In this document: positions 44,831 to 58,431 of the stretch, in pieces | Numbering within the stretch: position 1 is the stretch's first letter | Layout of the letters: each line of letters opens with the position of its first letter | Assembly (NCBI GenBank): GCA_013423325.1 | Contig: BLJB01000201.1 | Span: forward strand, 1 to 64,000 | Source of the DNA: Usnea hakonensis | Taxonomy: Eukaryota > Ascomycota > Lecanoromycetes > Lecanorales > Parmeliaceae | DNA length: 64,000 nucleotides | Direction: 5' to 3' | Made by a program: the position numbers and the translations under genes | Notes under the pieces: generated by a model | What the model was told of the DNA's origin: nothing | Seen by the model: the letters and a program-made list of their open reading frames with translations, nothing else | The model's database searches: none

Positions 44831-45660
44831 AGCATATCAAGGGTTGAGTTAATGACCGATGTTTCAATTTGAATCATATCAGGCGCGAGCTCGGTGTATT
44901 CGACAATGTTCGAGCAATGTTGACAGCAAGCAGAGTCTCATGAATGTATGCCAGCGGATAAGGTGAACTTGTCAGATTGAGCACGCCAAAGAGCGACAGG
45001 CCATCAAAGTTGTCGAAGAAGTGACTAGGATTACAGTGTTCGTGATCGAGTCTTCTGATAGGTGGAGAAGTTGATCATCGACGACCTCCATGGTATTGCT
45101 CACGGAAAAGACCCGGGGATGAGAACGACCGCTTGTCTTGAAGGCCGATGAATTAACAACTTGAATACTTGAATGAACCGCATATTGCGAAGGCCAGTAT
45201 CAATCGGTTGACAAAATTGTTTACTGCCTAGATCGAAGGCTGATAACGGTTCACATGATCAATATCGCGGTTCTCGCCCTATTCTGCTGTCACTCCCAAT
45301 TGACGAGGAATGACACCCAGAGACACCACGTAGAGGTATAGGGTCGGACTTCGTCTCCGAGAACGATAGTAAGTAGTAGAATAACAACTACCACGACCAA
45401 CCCGGGGAACAAATCCGTCTTCGAGCTACTGCAGGCTCATCACTCCTCCCGACGTTTATAGGCCGTCGTACGTCTAAAGACCGCCTCCACCCAATGTATT
45501 CGCAACAGCTCTCAAGATTTATTCTGGTTAATCTCTCACCGATGACAAGAAAGGGGTCCGTCTCCCTTTCCGTCACCGAAAGGTGACACGATGCTATGAC
45601 GGGGCATCTCTTGTAGCAATCACTCGTATTCACTTTCGATGATGTACTCCATAGATTTGT
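44831..45660. other. Intergenic, nothing recognised
   Basis: No gene supported; short frames only. Confidence 0.4.
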
Positions 45661-46398
45661 TCAATTTTCGTCGTTTTGTACTTGGCAAATGCGCCAGCTC
45701 CGACGCTGCTCTTTTACGCGGTCTTGGTTCGGAGAGTAGATAACGAACGACCTTGCCTGGTCAGGCTGGAGGTTCTCTTTGCCAACAAGAACCACGCGAT
45801 CCACACACCGGTACCCTATGTCCGCTTTATGATCTAGGAGCATATAGATAACCGACTTGCCGAGAACGCTGCCTAGTAGAGCGTGAAATCCGTCATCTAC
45901 TTGGCTAAATTCTTGATGAGCATGATCCTTAGAGAGCAGTGAAGTAGAAACTCGAGCCGTTTCCAAAATCACATCTCAAGTGTTCTCGTTGACCACGTGT
46001 GATATGACGATACTTCGTAAACTTGTAGGTAGTACTCCATCTTGCCCACTGACAAAGTACGAATACGCAGCATCAGGATTTTGCTTCGCCCTTGGGCTTG
46101 AAATCTCAACCCACTTCAAGTTGGGCACCTTGATGTACGCACGCACAAGGTCATCAGCAAACGCCCTATCTGCTGGTACGACGCTGCTTTTCACGCGATA
46201 GAGATCCCTCAGGAGCTGAACAGACGAAGGTCGCACGCGGAAGCTCTTCAACTCGCCAAACAGCTCTTTGCCTTTGACAATTGCTTGGTTGTAGGTTGCT
46301 CTTAGCTCAGCATCCCTGGGCTGCTCTCCCGGGACCGAAACCGTGCTCCGCTTGCTATCCGGCAAGGTGGGCGTAAAAGTCTTGGCACCAACCACCAA
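45661..46398 (-). pseudogene. Truncated gene with in-frame TGA, unrecognised
   Basis: One frame runs from about 46398 to 45661, about 243 codons, interrupted by a single TGA at 45978-45976 (context ISHVVNENT-stop-DVILETARVS). Both sides look equally protein-like: upstream KGKELFGELKSFRVRPSS and NPDAAYSYFVSGQDG, downstream HALLGSVLGKSVIYMLLDHK. There is no ATG at the 5' side, where the frame meets an AT-rich block (46400-46560). This looks like a gene copy truncated by a repeat and then hit by a C-to-T nonsense change. I do not recognise the family. Confidence 0.5.
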
Positions 46399-48818
46399 AA
46401 TCTCGATATATTGATTTTTTGAAACAGCATTAATAGGTAAAATTTTTGGTTACAAAATTGTAGATCTTCTTAAAAAGAACTACTTCTATACGGATTACTT
46501 TTTTGTAAATGTGGTCATTATTAAAGTATAGCGAGTTTACTCCGTAAAAAAACGACTCATTTTTGTGTTCGGTCGCTTACCCCTGAATTTTACGCCCTGC
46601 CGGACGATGGGATAGCTACGAAAAGGCCTACATTTTGATGGTGTCCGGTAAAAGAGGTCAACCAGACTCTACGTTGCTCCTTCCAACCTGGGCTCTTTCC
46701 AACGCAAGTTTCTCAAAAGAGGAACGTGGATACGACGCAAGTCAGCCAGACCCAAAGCACTTTAATCTGTACCGCAGTAAGGGTATCCATCATAAGCCGA
46801 AAGTAGAAGGACTAACCTCAAGTTTGAGCTTCAGCGAAACAGTCGCCCCCAAGCTCAACGAGCAAAAGCGCTCCATGGCTAGCGACTGTAGTGCCTACTC
46901 ATGGACTGGTGATCAATGCCATGTCATTTAGACAAAGCAGCAGCTGCTCAAAAATGCTGCTACCTAGGCAAACGCTACAATCTATGCAACAGCCACCAGA
47001 CTCGAATGAGACGAGCAAAGCGCAAAGCCAAAGCTGGACCCTGCTTGTACGAGCAGATTTGATGACTCCATTCATAGGGTATGTCGGATTGTGAATGGAA
47101 GTGCCTACCCAAGCGGATTGCTGTCGACTGGCGGATCATAGGAATTCTGAAGGCTTGTTTAGGCAGATGGCTGTTATTTCAAAATCACGTAGCTTTACGA
47201 GAAATTCTAGATCGAGCACTTCTGCACTTTTCTGATAATAATCTCGATATCCTTTATAATAGTTCTCGATAAAAGGCTTCAACATAGCGATGTATACACT
47301 CGATATATGAATAATCGATGGCTTAATAGACCCGATATCTAACATAAAATTTGAGTACGATATTCTACATATGGCTGCGGCGCATTCAACCAGGCTGTCG
47401 CTAAGGTTGCAGCCGACTGCTCTTTTTTAAGACATGGTCTTTCCCACACCTTCGTTGTCCTATCTCCCCATTCTAATGTTTTTCTTGATTCTCATAGCAG
47501 TGACATTTGGCAAGATTGTTATTGCTACAGACCGACTTGCCGTAGGTGCCACGATGAGATAAAAATAATGCCGAGAATCTACCCACCTGCACGGCAAGCC
47601 TACGCTTACGATTTTCACAACAGCCTTGTCCTGCCCCGTGACATGTGACGAGCTTTTCCGGTGGGCTGTAATGGTGCATTCTTATTCTCTTTAGGAAGTC
47701 AGATTACTAATCTGTTTGAAAGTAGATGGTCTTTCGAAGCAATCCAAAGGTATAGATGAAAGATAAAGAACTAAGATGTGTTCCATAGTTTATGAGTAGA
47801 TAGTAAAGAGTAGATTAGACGAAAAAAATTCAACGATAAATGCATTTTTTAAGTAGTAGTAAACATATTATGATAATAGTACCTAATAAAAAGTATACAT
47901 AATACAAATAATAAAGATTCATTGGAACAGATTATTCTATATAATTATTCTCTTTGAGATGCATTTCAAGTCTTATGGCAGATCAGTGCCCCCAAATCTT
48001 GGCATTACTATAATTACAGGGCCGAGACCCGCAATAGAATATAGACAGACAATCCCAATCAGTTCCTTCTCCGGCACCGCCCCCTTCACTATCTCCGAGA
48101 CCTGGAAGTTATACAGTGACAGCGGATTATATGCACTGATGGCACGCAAAGAAGACTATGACATTGGCCTCGAAATCCAAGAATCTAAGAGAGACGAGCG
48201 ACATATTAATCCGCCGGAACCTATCACAAGAGGCTGAAGATATTGTAAGATTGAAGAACTGAAATTTCCATCTCTTTTAGAAAAGTGAGGCATTAGGTTT
48301 TGTAGGTATATACTCTTGCGACCAAAGAGAGATGGGGTAGCTTGACATATTCTGATACGTGGAAAAAAGGAGAGGAGGTACGAGATGACCATGTTGAAGA
48401 TTACATAGCGATGGACTTGTTATGACGAAGTTGAAGAAGATGGACAAGAATGAGGTCAAGGTAGAATACTGGGGCGCAGGGACGTGGGCTGTGAAAGACT
48501 ATAGAGCCGAGTCTGTGGGACCAGAGTAGGCAAAACTAGGCTGACTTCGCGTGAAAATTCAAATGCAAGCAAAGCTGAGATAGCTGCTAAGCTCTTCTAA
48601 GCCAAGTGCTTACCCATATGCAGCCAAGAACAATATCAGCCTCTGCATCATGCAACCACCAGGATTTCCGCGTTTCAGGCAACTGCGGCATTTTCGCATT
48701 CGAAAGGGATTCCAAATTTCCAAGGTTCTTTCTTTTCCTGTTAGCAGCATCATACATTGGTTTTTCACCCGTCATCGACGGGAAATTGGCTTCTTCGAGA
48801 TAACGGCAGCCAGATAGT
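46399..48818. other. AT-rich relic blocks and weak ORFs
   Basis: AT-rich, TATA-dense blocks lie at about 46400-46560, 47200-47350 and 47690-47950, with no coding trace, like the relic at 1-522 in composition. In between, a 92-codon plus-strand frame at 47959-48237 (GITIITGPRPAIEYRQTI...) reads like protein but has no family or splice support. Confidence 0.45.
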
Positions 48819-51800
48819 ATGTCGACATCTACAACTCAAATGAGAGATCTTTGGGCTATCGCCATCGGTAAGGTGATAGATGAAGATAAAGCTCAACTGA
48901 ATATCTACCGTGCCGACAAAGTTGCAGTGCTAGATGACATTCTATCTTTGGTAAGGGAGAAACAGAAAGTATGCTTACAGAAACGCTGGGTATTGAAAAA
49001 AGGTTCCGGTGAAACTATAGTCGTTAGGGACTTAGTCGACAAAGTTGCTGTTTGGGTTGGCAAATTCATGAAGGTTGGGGACGTAGCGGTTCAATATGAT
49101 ACGACTCATGCAGCACTTCCGTGGGCCGCTGTCAGATTCCTGCTTCAGATAACCCTCAGTGATGCTCAGATATTTGGTGCCATGGCCGAAGGTGTGGAGA
49201 CAGTCTCGCGACTGATTTCGCGCTATGCCATGTTCGAAGCAGCCTACCTCGACCGAAGCGGTCATACGCTATCTCTAGCACAAGAAAAGCTCTCCGAAGC
49301 ACTGATCGTGCTTTACTCCATTATCCTGACATACTTGGCGAAAGCTGGACGTTATTACAAGCAAGCCAGTCCGGCAAGGTTATTGAGAAGCATTCTCAAG
49401 CCTGCAGATACCGTCCAGAGTCAATTAGAGCTAATCTTGAAGGAGGAATTGGTTATCGACAAGCTCGCAGGTATCGTCCATATAGAAATGACGTCTGGGT
49501 TGACGAAAAAAATTACCTCATTACATGATATGGAGAAGCTTATGAAAGCTTTCGATGAGCCTCTCGTCCGGACTGTGGGAATTCTTCAAGATCTGCAGGA
49601 CCATTTGAAAGCTGAAGAGCGGCGAGGTTTGCTGGCTTGGCTTTCTCGTATTCCTTGCCGCGATCATCATCAGATTATATATCGTGAAGTTCTACCAGAC
49701 ACAGGCCTGTGGTTGCTTAAAAAAGCTGATTTTGTCGAATGGCAGTCGTCAAGCTCGTCTTCTCTTTTCTGGTTACATGGGATTCCCGGAGCTGGCAAGA
49801 GCACGCTCACCGCAACAGTGATCCAAAAATTTCTAAACGATGCAGCTGGCGTGGAGAATTCTGCCCCTCTGGCGTATTTTTACTGCTCGAGACAGAAAAG
49901 CGAGTCATGCCGGATGGACCCTACTGAGATCCTGCGAGCCATTTTGAAGCAGCTATCCAGTCTCGGACCCGACGGCCGAGTACGACATGCAATCGCGACA
50001 GAGTATAAGCAGAGACGTCATGATGCAGAACGCGATGGACTGGATGTTAGAAATCTCGCCTTCTCGGAATGTACTCAGCTTATACTTGAACTGACCTCGG
50101 AAGCTCCTGCGACGGTTGTGATTGATGGTATTGATGAACTTGGCGACTCGAGTCAGGATCTCCTAGATGCTTTTTGGTACCTGGTCGAAAATTCCTCGAG
50201 CGTTCTCAAAGTCTTTGTGTCGAGTAGAGATGAGGCCGCAATTGCGCGAAATCTTCGTCACGCGAAATCTTTTCGCGTAACATCAGCAGACAATTCAAGG
50301 GACATTGCAGTATTCGTGAAACATCATGTCTCGAAAGCTGTTGAACAGAAGCGTCTACTAGGAGGGCGGGTGTCTGCCAGCTTGCAGGAAGTCATTACCA
50401 CGAAGATCATCGATGGTGCAGGCGAAATGTTTCTGTGGGCATCCCTGCAGCTACAACATCTATGCAGTGGTCGAGTATTTAAGCTTGAGGAAGACGTTGT
50501 GGCCGCTCTGAAAAAGCAACCGCCTACTCTCGAAAAGGTTCTTGATAGTGTCTACAAGAGCGTTAATGAGTCGGGAGACGAGGCAAAGAGTATTGCCAAG
50601 CAAGTCTTTGCCTTCTTGCTAGTGGCACGGGCTCCAATCTTTGCATCTGATATGATGGCATCGGTGATCAAGCGCAATAGCTCCGTCCGAAGTGATGCGA
50701 AGGTACTCGGGCAGATTCCGCCCTTTTGGGGGCAAATGCAGACTGCTTACACTTGACACAGAAGTCTGTTCTCTCTGTGGACACTGTCCTCGACGTTTCT
50801 TGTAACCTCCTCATGTTCGACGACAACAGGATGATTTTTCGCTTCATCCATTCTTCTGTGCCAGAATATCTAGAGCGACGTCCCGAATTTACGTCGTCCA
50901 ACACGCACCCTCTAGTTTTTCAAAGGTGTCTCGAGTTCTACATTGGCTCGCCAACCGAGGTCGAGCTGCCGTGGTATGTCCGCCCAGTGTCAATCTTACT
51001 GACAACACCGCGCTGATATGCCAAAGCAAAATCAGCCCGGTTTCAGAGGATGCTCAGATGGATATGAGAACCTATGCAGCATCCTATTGGGCTGCGCACT
51101 ACTCAAAAATAAATAATCCAGCAGTTCAAGCCGCGTCTGACTCTCTTCTACTGAGTTTCGTATTCGATCACGACGGTACATGCTTTCAAGAATGGCTGGA
51201 GGATGCTAACGATTTAACACAATCACTTCCGCCATGGGATTTGCGGTGGCGAGACCTTACGGCTGTCCAAAGTCCATCAGGATCGCCGCTACATGCAGCA
51301 TCTCTCTTCGGCCTACTATCAATTCTCGAATATATGCATTCGCGAGCACTAACGCATGGCCGACAAATTGACCTGAACGAAAAAAATATCGATGGTGCCT
51401 CCGCAATATATCTCAGTGCGAGATACGGGAATGTTGCTACCCTTAGTTTTCTGATTGGACATGGTTGTTCCGTTGATCCATCTGGAGGCCGTTATGGTAA
51501 TCCTTTGCAAGCTGCGGCATTTCATGGCCACGGAGAGGCTTTGCAAATCTTGCTGGACCATGGCGCCGACCCTTTTGCAGTGGGGAAGTTTGAAGATGTG
51601 TGCCAAGCGGCTATTGCTGGCGGTCATGAATACTTGATTCAACGCCTACTTTCACGCGAGGACATAACAAGCTCATGCAACTTGAAGGCAGGTTTCATGA
51701 GTCTCTGCTATGCTGGCAATCACTCAGCGGTAAATTTTTTACTGAATCGAGATAATCTCAAGCAAGCAGTCTCGGAGCCCGACGGTTCGTGTACGTCTCT

Positions 51801-54800
51801 CCAAATTCCTAGATACGACGTATTAGCAGTGAACTGATATTTGTCTTAGCCTATAAGCCAATACATCAAGCTCTACAATTGGCATTGTACAGAGGCCGAG
51901 CATCTGTTGCAAAAAATCTGCTATCTCAATGTGAAGACGTGAATGCTACGGGAGGCCACTTTGGGAATCTTATACAGGCTGCCGCTTTTGGCGGACACGA
52001 AACAATGGTTCGCTGGTTAATTGATCGAGGAGCAGATGTGCAAGCCCAAGGGCTCTACGGCTCTCCCTTGAGGGCCGCATCCCTTGGTGGTCACAACGCT
52101 GTTGTTCAGCTACTGCTTGACCGTGGTGCACGGATGGACATAAAAGGAGATAACGCTTTGCAAGCCGCTGCTCTCAAGGGTCACCTTATGACGTCGAAGC
52201 TTCTTATTAGTCGTTCGAACGAAGCTTGTAACTGGTTTGCTTGCTACGAAACTGCTCTTGAGGCGGCTTCGTTCAAAGGTCACCTCGAAGTCTTACAACT
52301 CCTGCTTGAAGACGGATCCAACGACTCCGAATACGCGGGCCGAAGAGCTATCCTAGCAGCCGTGATTACCGGCCAAGAAAGCGTTGTCAATTTGTTACTC
52401 GAGAGATCACCTGGACTCCGAGAGATGGGACAAGAAGTACTCCCAGTTCCCTGCAGTATGCCAGGGGAACTAGATCTACTTCCACCTCCACGAGACAAAC
52501 CGCGCAATGAATCATCATCTAGTATCAAGAGCGAAGAAGCCGATAATGCCTCAGTTCGACCTAATGACTCTATGGAAGATCCCTTCGACTGGGACTCACT
52601 GACGGAGCTAGCGAATCTGCAACAGAAGGTCTCTGTTTGCGCTAAACATACTCCACTGGGCAAGCAGTACTTACTCCGGATTGCCGCACGCCAAGATAAT
52701 AAGCGCATCATCGAGCACCTAATGGCTTGCGGCTTTGAATCGAATGAAAGGGACAATGTGAACGGCAATCTCTCTCATTGGCCAACCGCTCTAGAAGTTG
52801 CCGCGTCAAAATCTAACCTTGAAGTTGTCGAGCTACTATTTAGCAGAGGTGCAAATTTGGGCAAAGCCCTACATTTTGCGGTCCAAGATGGCGACATTTA
52901 CATGATACGTACCCTATTGACCTTTAGACCTGAAGCAGAGCTTGACTGTTTCGTTGACTCTGATAAGCTTCAAGAGCAATACCAAAGTTCCTATCCCGGG
53001 TCACGCAAAATTATGTCCAATAGGAGTCTACTTGCTCTAGCTGTTGAGTGGAAGCGTGAAGAAACAATCTTGGCATTGCTTAACCACAAGGCGAAGTCAA
53101 GTCATCGAGCGCTCGGCCTTTCCATGATCGTTGCGGCCCGCAACGGATACGAGGGGGCTATGCATCTCTTGTTGAAATATGGACGAGCTATGGATGATGC
53201 AATGGACCCAGGGGTAATCAGCGACACTCTCCTCCAACAATCGCTTCGTGAAGCCAGCGCAAGCGGTCATCTACACATAGTGAAATCGCTTTTGGAACAA
53301 TGCAGTCTCGATGATAAACGGTCTCACTGTATCGCTATCGCTTTGTGTGAAGCAAGTACGCATGATCAAAACGAGATCAGAGTTTACTTGCAGGGTCTAG
53401 CCGAGAAGATTGATAAAGCTCGCTTCATGGGGGACGTATTGCTCACTATGGCGAGTAAGAGACCTGCTTTGGACTTTCGAACCAGGCTTTATAAAAGTAA
53501 CACCCACCATCTAAAAAAACTTTTCAACCACTTGGGTTTGGAGAAGCCAGACTTTAAGATCGGCGTCAACATTCAGCTCGAAGCTCTCAAAGGTACGCTG
53601 AAAGCTGGCCAGTATGCAAGTGCACAGTTTTTGCTGGGGAAAGATACAAGTTGTTCTATTCTCAAGACGGAGACCGAGATACTGCATTTTGCCATCTGTA
53701 CTATTTGGATCAACGATTTCCACAACCGGGAAAGGTTTCGCCAAGACGGTAGTGAGTATGGAAACCTGATCAAAGATATGATCAAGCATGGTGCTCCTAC
53801 TGAAAGCTATGACTCCTTGGGACATACGCCTCTCTTCTATGCATGCTCAAAACCAATACCAGGGATATTTAATATACTGATTGAATTCAAAGCAAACCCT
53901 TGGACTGAGCACACCTTGATACTGGGAGACAGTCCTGAATCACTTACTCCATCGCTTGAGCATATGACCGCCAAGAAGTTCAATCTTTTGAATGTGGCGT
54001 TGACATCACGACTCGACCACGGGGAAACCATCGACGCGCACACGGAGAGGGACAAGATCATTCTTTCTCTTCTGGATCTTGGATTACAGATCGATCCTAA
54101 TGACACCAACATTATCAACTTTCTTCACGTCGCGTGTTTGAGGGGCGACCTCGAATGTGTGCAAAAATTAGCGAATGGCAAAGCGAATATCCACGCTGCC
54201 GGACGCAGCCAAGAAAACTATTATCGACTTGGAACCGCAGCTCATGCTGCGGTGATTAAAGGACAGGTCAAAGTGCTGCAATATCTGTTAGACGTTGGTG
54301 TCAACGTTCATCAAAAGGCATTCTACTTGGACCGTCACGATGGAAACAGATTGGTATATGAGACAGCTATTCAAACAGCATTACACGCTGTGAATGACTA
54401 CACAAATTTGCCAGATAGATGGGACACACTCAAGATCCTTCTCAAAATGTAGGACGGAACAGATGACTGTACGACTACGCTTCATGCTGCGATCGCTGAT
54501 CGCGATGCAGAAATAGTCGACCTCCTCTTACGCCGCAGTCAAAAGATCCCTGACATGAGCGAACTTTCCCACAATCGGATTTACCAAAACGTGGAAACAA
54601 TGAATTTTCTCGCCGATCACGGTATCCCTTTCCATTTACTACCCGAACAGATGATGGAATGGCAAAGGAATGCTGTTCAACAGGACGATGTTCCTTTATT
54701 GGAGTTATTAATAGCTCAAAGTGGTTTGCTATTAATCAATCCGTTCTCCCATATATGGATGCGGAGTGTATTCGGACCCGACGACCGTTCTCTAAGTATG

Positions 54801-55415
54801 ATTCAATATTTATTGGAGCACTGCAATTGCGATATCCACGCTATTTTCCAACGCGACGGCCATGACACGAACATATTTGTAGAAGCCTGCAAGGATGCGG
54901 CAGAGAGGACGGTCAAACTACTTTTAGAGCATGGCGCAGATCCAGACGGTCCCGGTCTGACAGGTACCGTTCTTGTCCAAATCTTCCGCAAACCGAAAAG
55001 ACCTCCCATTCTTTACGAAATTAGTCTCCATAAAAAACGACCAGAACAGTGGACGATTCGACTGCTACTAGATCACGGGGCAGACATCAATGGCTCCAAG
55101 AAGTCTCCTGAAGAAGCAGAAAAGTACCCCAGAACGCTGCCCCCGCCGCTGTTCCGCGCCGTAGAAGATGAAAAGCTGCCGATGGTCCAGTTCCTGGCAT
55201 CCAGCGGCGCCGATGTGAATGCGACCAGCGGGCCCGAAACTCCGCTTCACTTGGCTCGCAGACTGGGCTTTGACGATATTGCAGAGTACTTGGTGCGTCA
55301 TGGAGCTATTGATAGGCATGATCCTAGTGAGATGGGTAGGAGGGATTGGGAGAGACCTGGTCTGACGCCTGTGACGACGGAGAGTTTGACGGGGTATGAG
55401 ATTGAAGATGTTTGA
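48819..55415 (+). pseudogene. NLR-type STAND protein: DUF7708-like + NACHT + ankyrin repeats, interrupted by TAG
   Basis: Exons 48819-50702, 50762-50973, 51027-51790 and 51850-55415, introns 53-59 nt. Phases agree. An in-frame TAG at 54450-54452 ends the protein at 1820 residues; the same frame then continues 320 residues with ankyrin repeats to a TGA at 55413. N-terminal part (to about 300): helical domain with VDKVAVWVGKFMKVGDVAVQ and ALPWAAVRFLLQ, as in fungal DUF7708 STAND proteins. NACHT: Walker A LHGIPGAGKST at about 320, Walker B TVVIDGIDELG at about 430, winged-helix region FRFIHSSVPEYLERRP. Then many ankyrin units (LLLDRGAR, LIDRGADVQAQG, LLLEHGADPDGP, LASSGADVNATSG). A Ser/Glu/Asp-rich linker lies around 52440-52610. 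The TAG may be a null, a truncating allele or a sequence error. Confidence 0.82.
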
Positions 55416-56605
55416 GAGGAGTGTTTCTGTAGATTTGGAATGTGGAGTACGTAGCTATTAAATTTAAATTTCAAATTTCTTTTATATCATTACCATATTT
55501 CTAAATTCTTTTTACTTCATCTTGAACGCTTGAAATCCTTTAGCATCCAAATGCACCTCAGCACGTTGAAACGGCATCATTCAGAACAAGACCTAACCAC
55601 AAATCATAGCTGCCAATTTTCAACGCATTCGCCAAGGTTTCTGCAGGACAATCTGGGCGGATGAAACAGGATCCACGACCACTTGCGCAATGAAAAGGGA
55701 AGATGGGGGCCCAGGCAGATCACTTTGCAACGACTATTTAATGCTCCAGACCGTCTTTGAGAACCTCTGCGCTAGTCCGTTCTGTGCTCTGGTGCCCCGT
55801 TTATTATCCTGTCGGTTCTTAGGCCCGGTGGGACGAGTACCTCTCGAGGTTTCCAAAAGATCATCAGATATCATGCGACACTCTCATCACACACCGCATT
55901 CTACCAACTTCGAAAGAAGTGCGCGAGACTGTCATCGATTTATACTGCCTAGATTTAGTGGGATTATTAGTGGGGTTATCTAGATGAGCCCGCCGAAAAG
56001 ATGATGATGAGTAGCAGTATAGCAAAGACGCTTCGAATCGGATCAGATAGCGCACTCGCTGGACTCACGTTTCAAACTTTGACTCAAATGCGGTGACGGT
56101 GATACCGCGAATCATACATCGGTCGCAAGACTTGGATATCAACACCAACTCCATCCAAGCTGATCGGATTTCTAAACCAACGCTGCTCTCCGCGTTCACT
56201 AGCGCTATCAGCCCAGAGCACTCAGCACTCAACACCAGCACATCAATTTTGCAGAAGAGATGATTCCCTGCAAAAGACTACCGAAGCGAAGAGCCATGGT
56301 ACTGAACAACGGGCGGCTTAGTAGGAAACTCGTAGTGAGGAAGTGAGGCCGAGGATGGTAAGGAGCCTTACGATCTAGACCGTACAGGTGGCATCGCTGC
56401 ATGTTGGTGGCTGAAAGGGTGGCTTGATTTTTTGGATGGTTTGGCTGGGGAGAAGAGAATGGATTGTGCTAAAGGAGATGGGGGTTAATGGGATGCTGCT
56501 GCTTCGGGTTTAGATCTGGAAGGGTGATGTGAGAGAGAACATAGAGGGAGATAGTTGCAGATCTTATACTTGAAAAGAAGGGAGAGAAGCAGCCCATCTT
56601 CGGTA
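55416..56605. other. Intergenic, nothing recognised
   Basis: AT-rich 3' flank of the NLR gene, then 1 kb of ordinary sequence without a supported gene. Confidence 0.45.
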
Positions 56606-57789
56606 TTACATAGTTACTACATTTTTTGTGTTGTGTTCCTGAAAGGGTATAAATGGAGCCCAGACATCGAATCCATAGCGAGATCTTCCAACAATATCTC
56701 CAGTGTAAAAGATCAAACAAGAAAGACGGAACGAAGTGTCTTGACTCCAGCGATGAAACAAGCGGTCGTCCATACAATGTGAACCTAAGACGAGCGTATC
56801 CATCAGAACGTTGCACATGAAGCCCACTTGAGTCCCGATATCATCCACCTCCGGCATACGGAGCGCCAGGGACCCGACGCCCTCCCAGAACACGCTACCA
56901 AATTGTCTCATTGTGTGCGAAATCCGCATTTTCGCCTTTCCCGACCTTTTCATGTCGGCGCACGATGTAGCTTTCCCCCCAGAGTTCCATCTTACCATAT
57001 GACTAGATGAGTAGTCGAACTTGTCGTTATCCTTGTACCTGATCAAGATGACTTTTCCGTCATTACGAAGGAATGCTCGCCACGGACGCGGCAGAGATCG
57101 ACTTCCCAGTCCAAGCACTACCCTAAGATATTCCGAGGCGCTTGTAAAAGTCCGAGCTCCTTTTTCACTCTCGCACACTTGCCGAGTAAGGAGGCCAAAG
57201 GCAATGATAAGCGCACGGAATTTCCATTCATGTTGAGCTAGGCTGCCAATAGCCGAAAATCCCTCTTGCAAACGAATAAGATTTGAGTAAATTTCAATGG
57301 CAGTCTCGCCCTTTTCTGAACGAGTTGGATACAGATGGTCAAGGTACTGATTGAGTATGGGGTCCTTTTTGAGCTTGGAGAGCGCATGTTCAATGCTGAC
57401 ACAGCTTGGCCCTGGAGATCGCCTGAGACATGGATCATATAGTGAGTCTGCATAGAAATCTAGCGCTGGGCGCGGCTGGGTTGGAAGGATTGCAAATTCC
57501 GATATCACCGGTCGTGGAACACTGGATGGAGTACGTCGTGCCAAAGCGCCAGAACTTCATTATCTTCGATCAGCCCGTGGACATAGAGTTGTATTTGTCG
57601 ACCTACTCACAAAGATTGCAGCCCGTTCCTCGTCATGGTTTCTCGTCTTGTCTCGTCATTTTCGTCTTGATCTGGAACTCTCATCTTTTTAGATTTAGGC
57701 TCTTCGAGGAGTGTTGTTGGATTCCATCGCTGTGCTTGCCCCCTTGATCGCTTCGAGGCTTTAGAAGTAGCCCACACGCTTTGTGACAT
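56606..57789 (-). CDS. Unrecognised two-exon protein
   Basis: Exons 57789-57611 and 57554-56606 joined by a 56-nt intron (GTGAGT...TGAAG); 1128 nt, 375 residues. The N-terminal 60 residues are basic and disordered (MSQSVWATSKASKRSRGQAQ, EEPKSKKMRVPDQDE), with PKSKKMR resembling a nuclear localisation signal. The folded part starts near FAILPTQPRPALDFYADSLY and includes GFSAIGSLAQHEWKFRALIIAFGLL and VLGLGSRSLPRPWRAFLRND. No known catalytic motif seen. It could be nuclear (inference from the basic cluster). Confidence 0.6.
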
Positions 57790-58431
57790 TGTTGGGAACT
57801 CCCACTCTAGTGCACACTAGTGGTATATATTGGGGTTTTTAATGAGGAAACTCTTCCAATTTTGCGAAGCAAGAGAGCGAAAGAGTGAAAAGAAAATGAA
57901 GAGGAAGAGGGAGCGCTGTGGGGGGGCTTCGGATATAAAAGATAGCACCTTGACTCCACAGTCCCTCCATGGCTGTGCAATCTCCGATAAAGGTGACGAA
58001 TTGCAGATGGGTGTACCACCAATGAAGATACGCAGATGCGCCTGATACATCAAGTGCTTAGCGGCCTAGGCCGCCCGCACTAAATTGACTGCCTATTTCG
58101 GCATAGCCTGTAATATGCGACTATGCACGATGTTGTTTTGGAACGCCATCCACTACATTGCCACTATGCCGCTTTGGTTTGATTACCCTTTTGGGTTAGA
58201 TGCATCTGAAAATCCTTCCAAAGGGTCAGCTTCCGAGCACCTCACCGCCATACATAGCCTGACACTTTCTTAACAAATTTTGGGTTCATATCAGAATTCT
58301 TCCGCCTTCCTCCAGCTTCTCTTTTGTTTCTCTCCTCCCGCTCCACCCCTCTGCCTCTCCGTTCTCATTCGCCTCCTTTCTTTCATTTTCCTCCCGAACA
58401 ACACCAGTCGTCTTCTCATTTTATACATTCC
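57790..58431. other. Divergent intergenic region
   Basis: Lies between the starts of two unrecognised genes. It contains a C/T-rich stretch (about 58300-58400) typical of a fungal promoter just upstream of the plus-strand start. Overlapping frames are composition-driven. Confidence 0.45.

Noticed and set aside
46635..47094. Plus-strand frames near AT-rich relics
   Set aside because: Short and mutually overlapping, without family resemblance.
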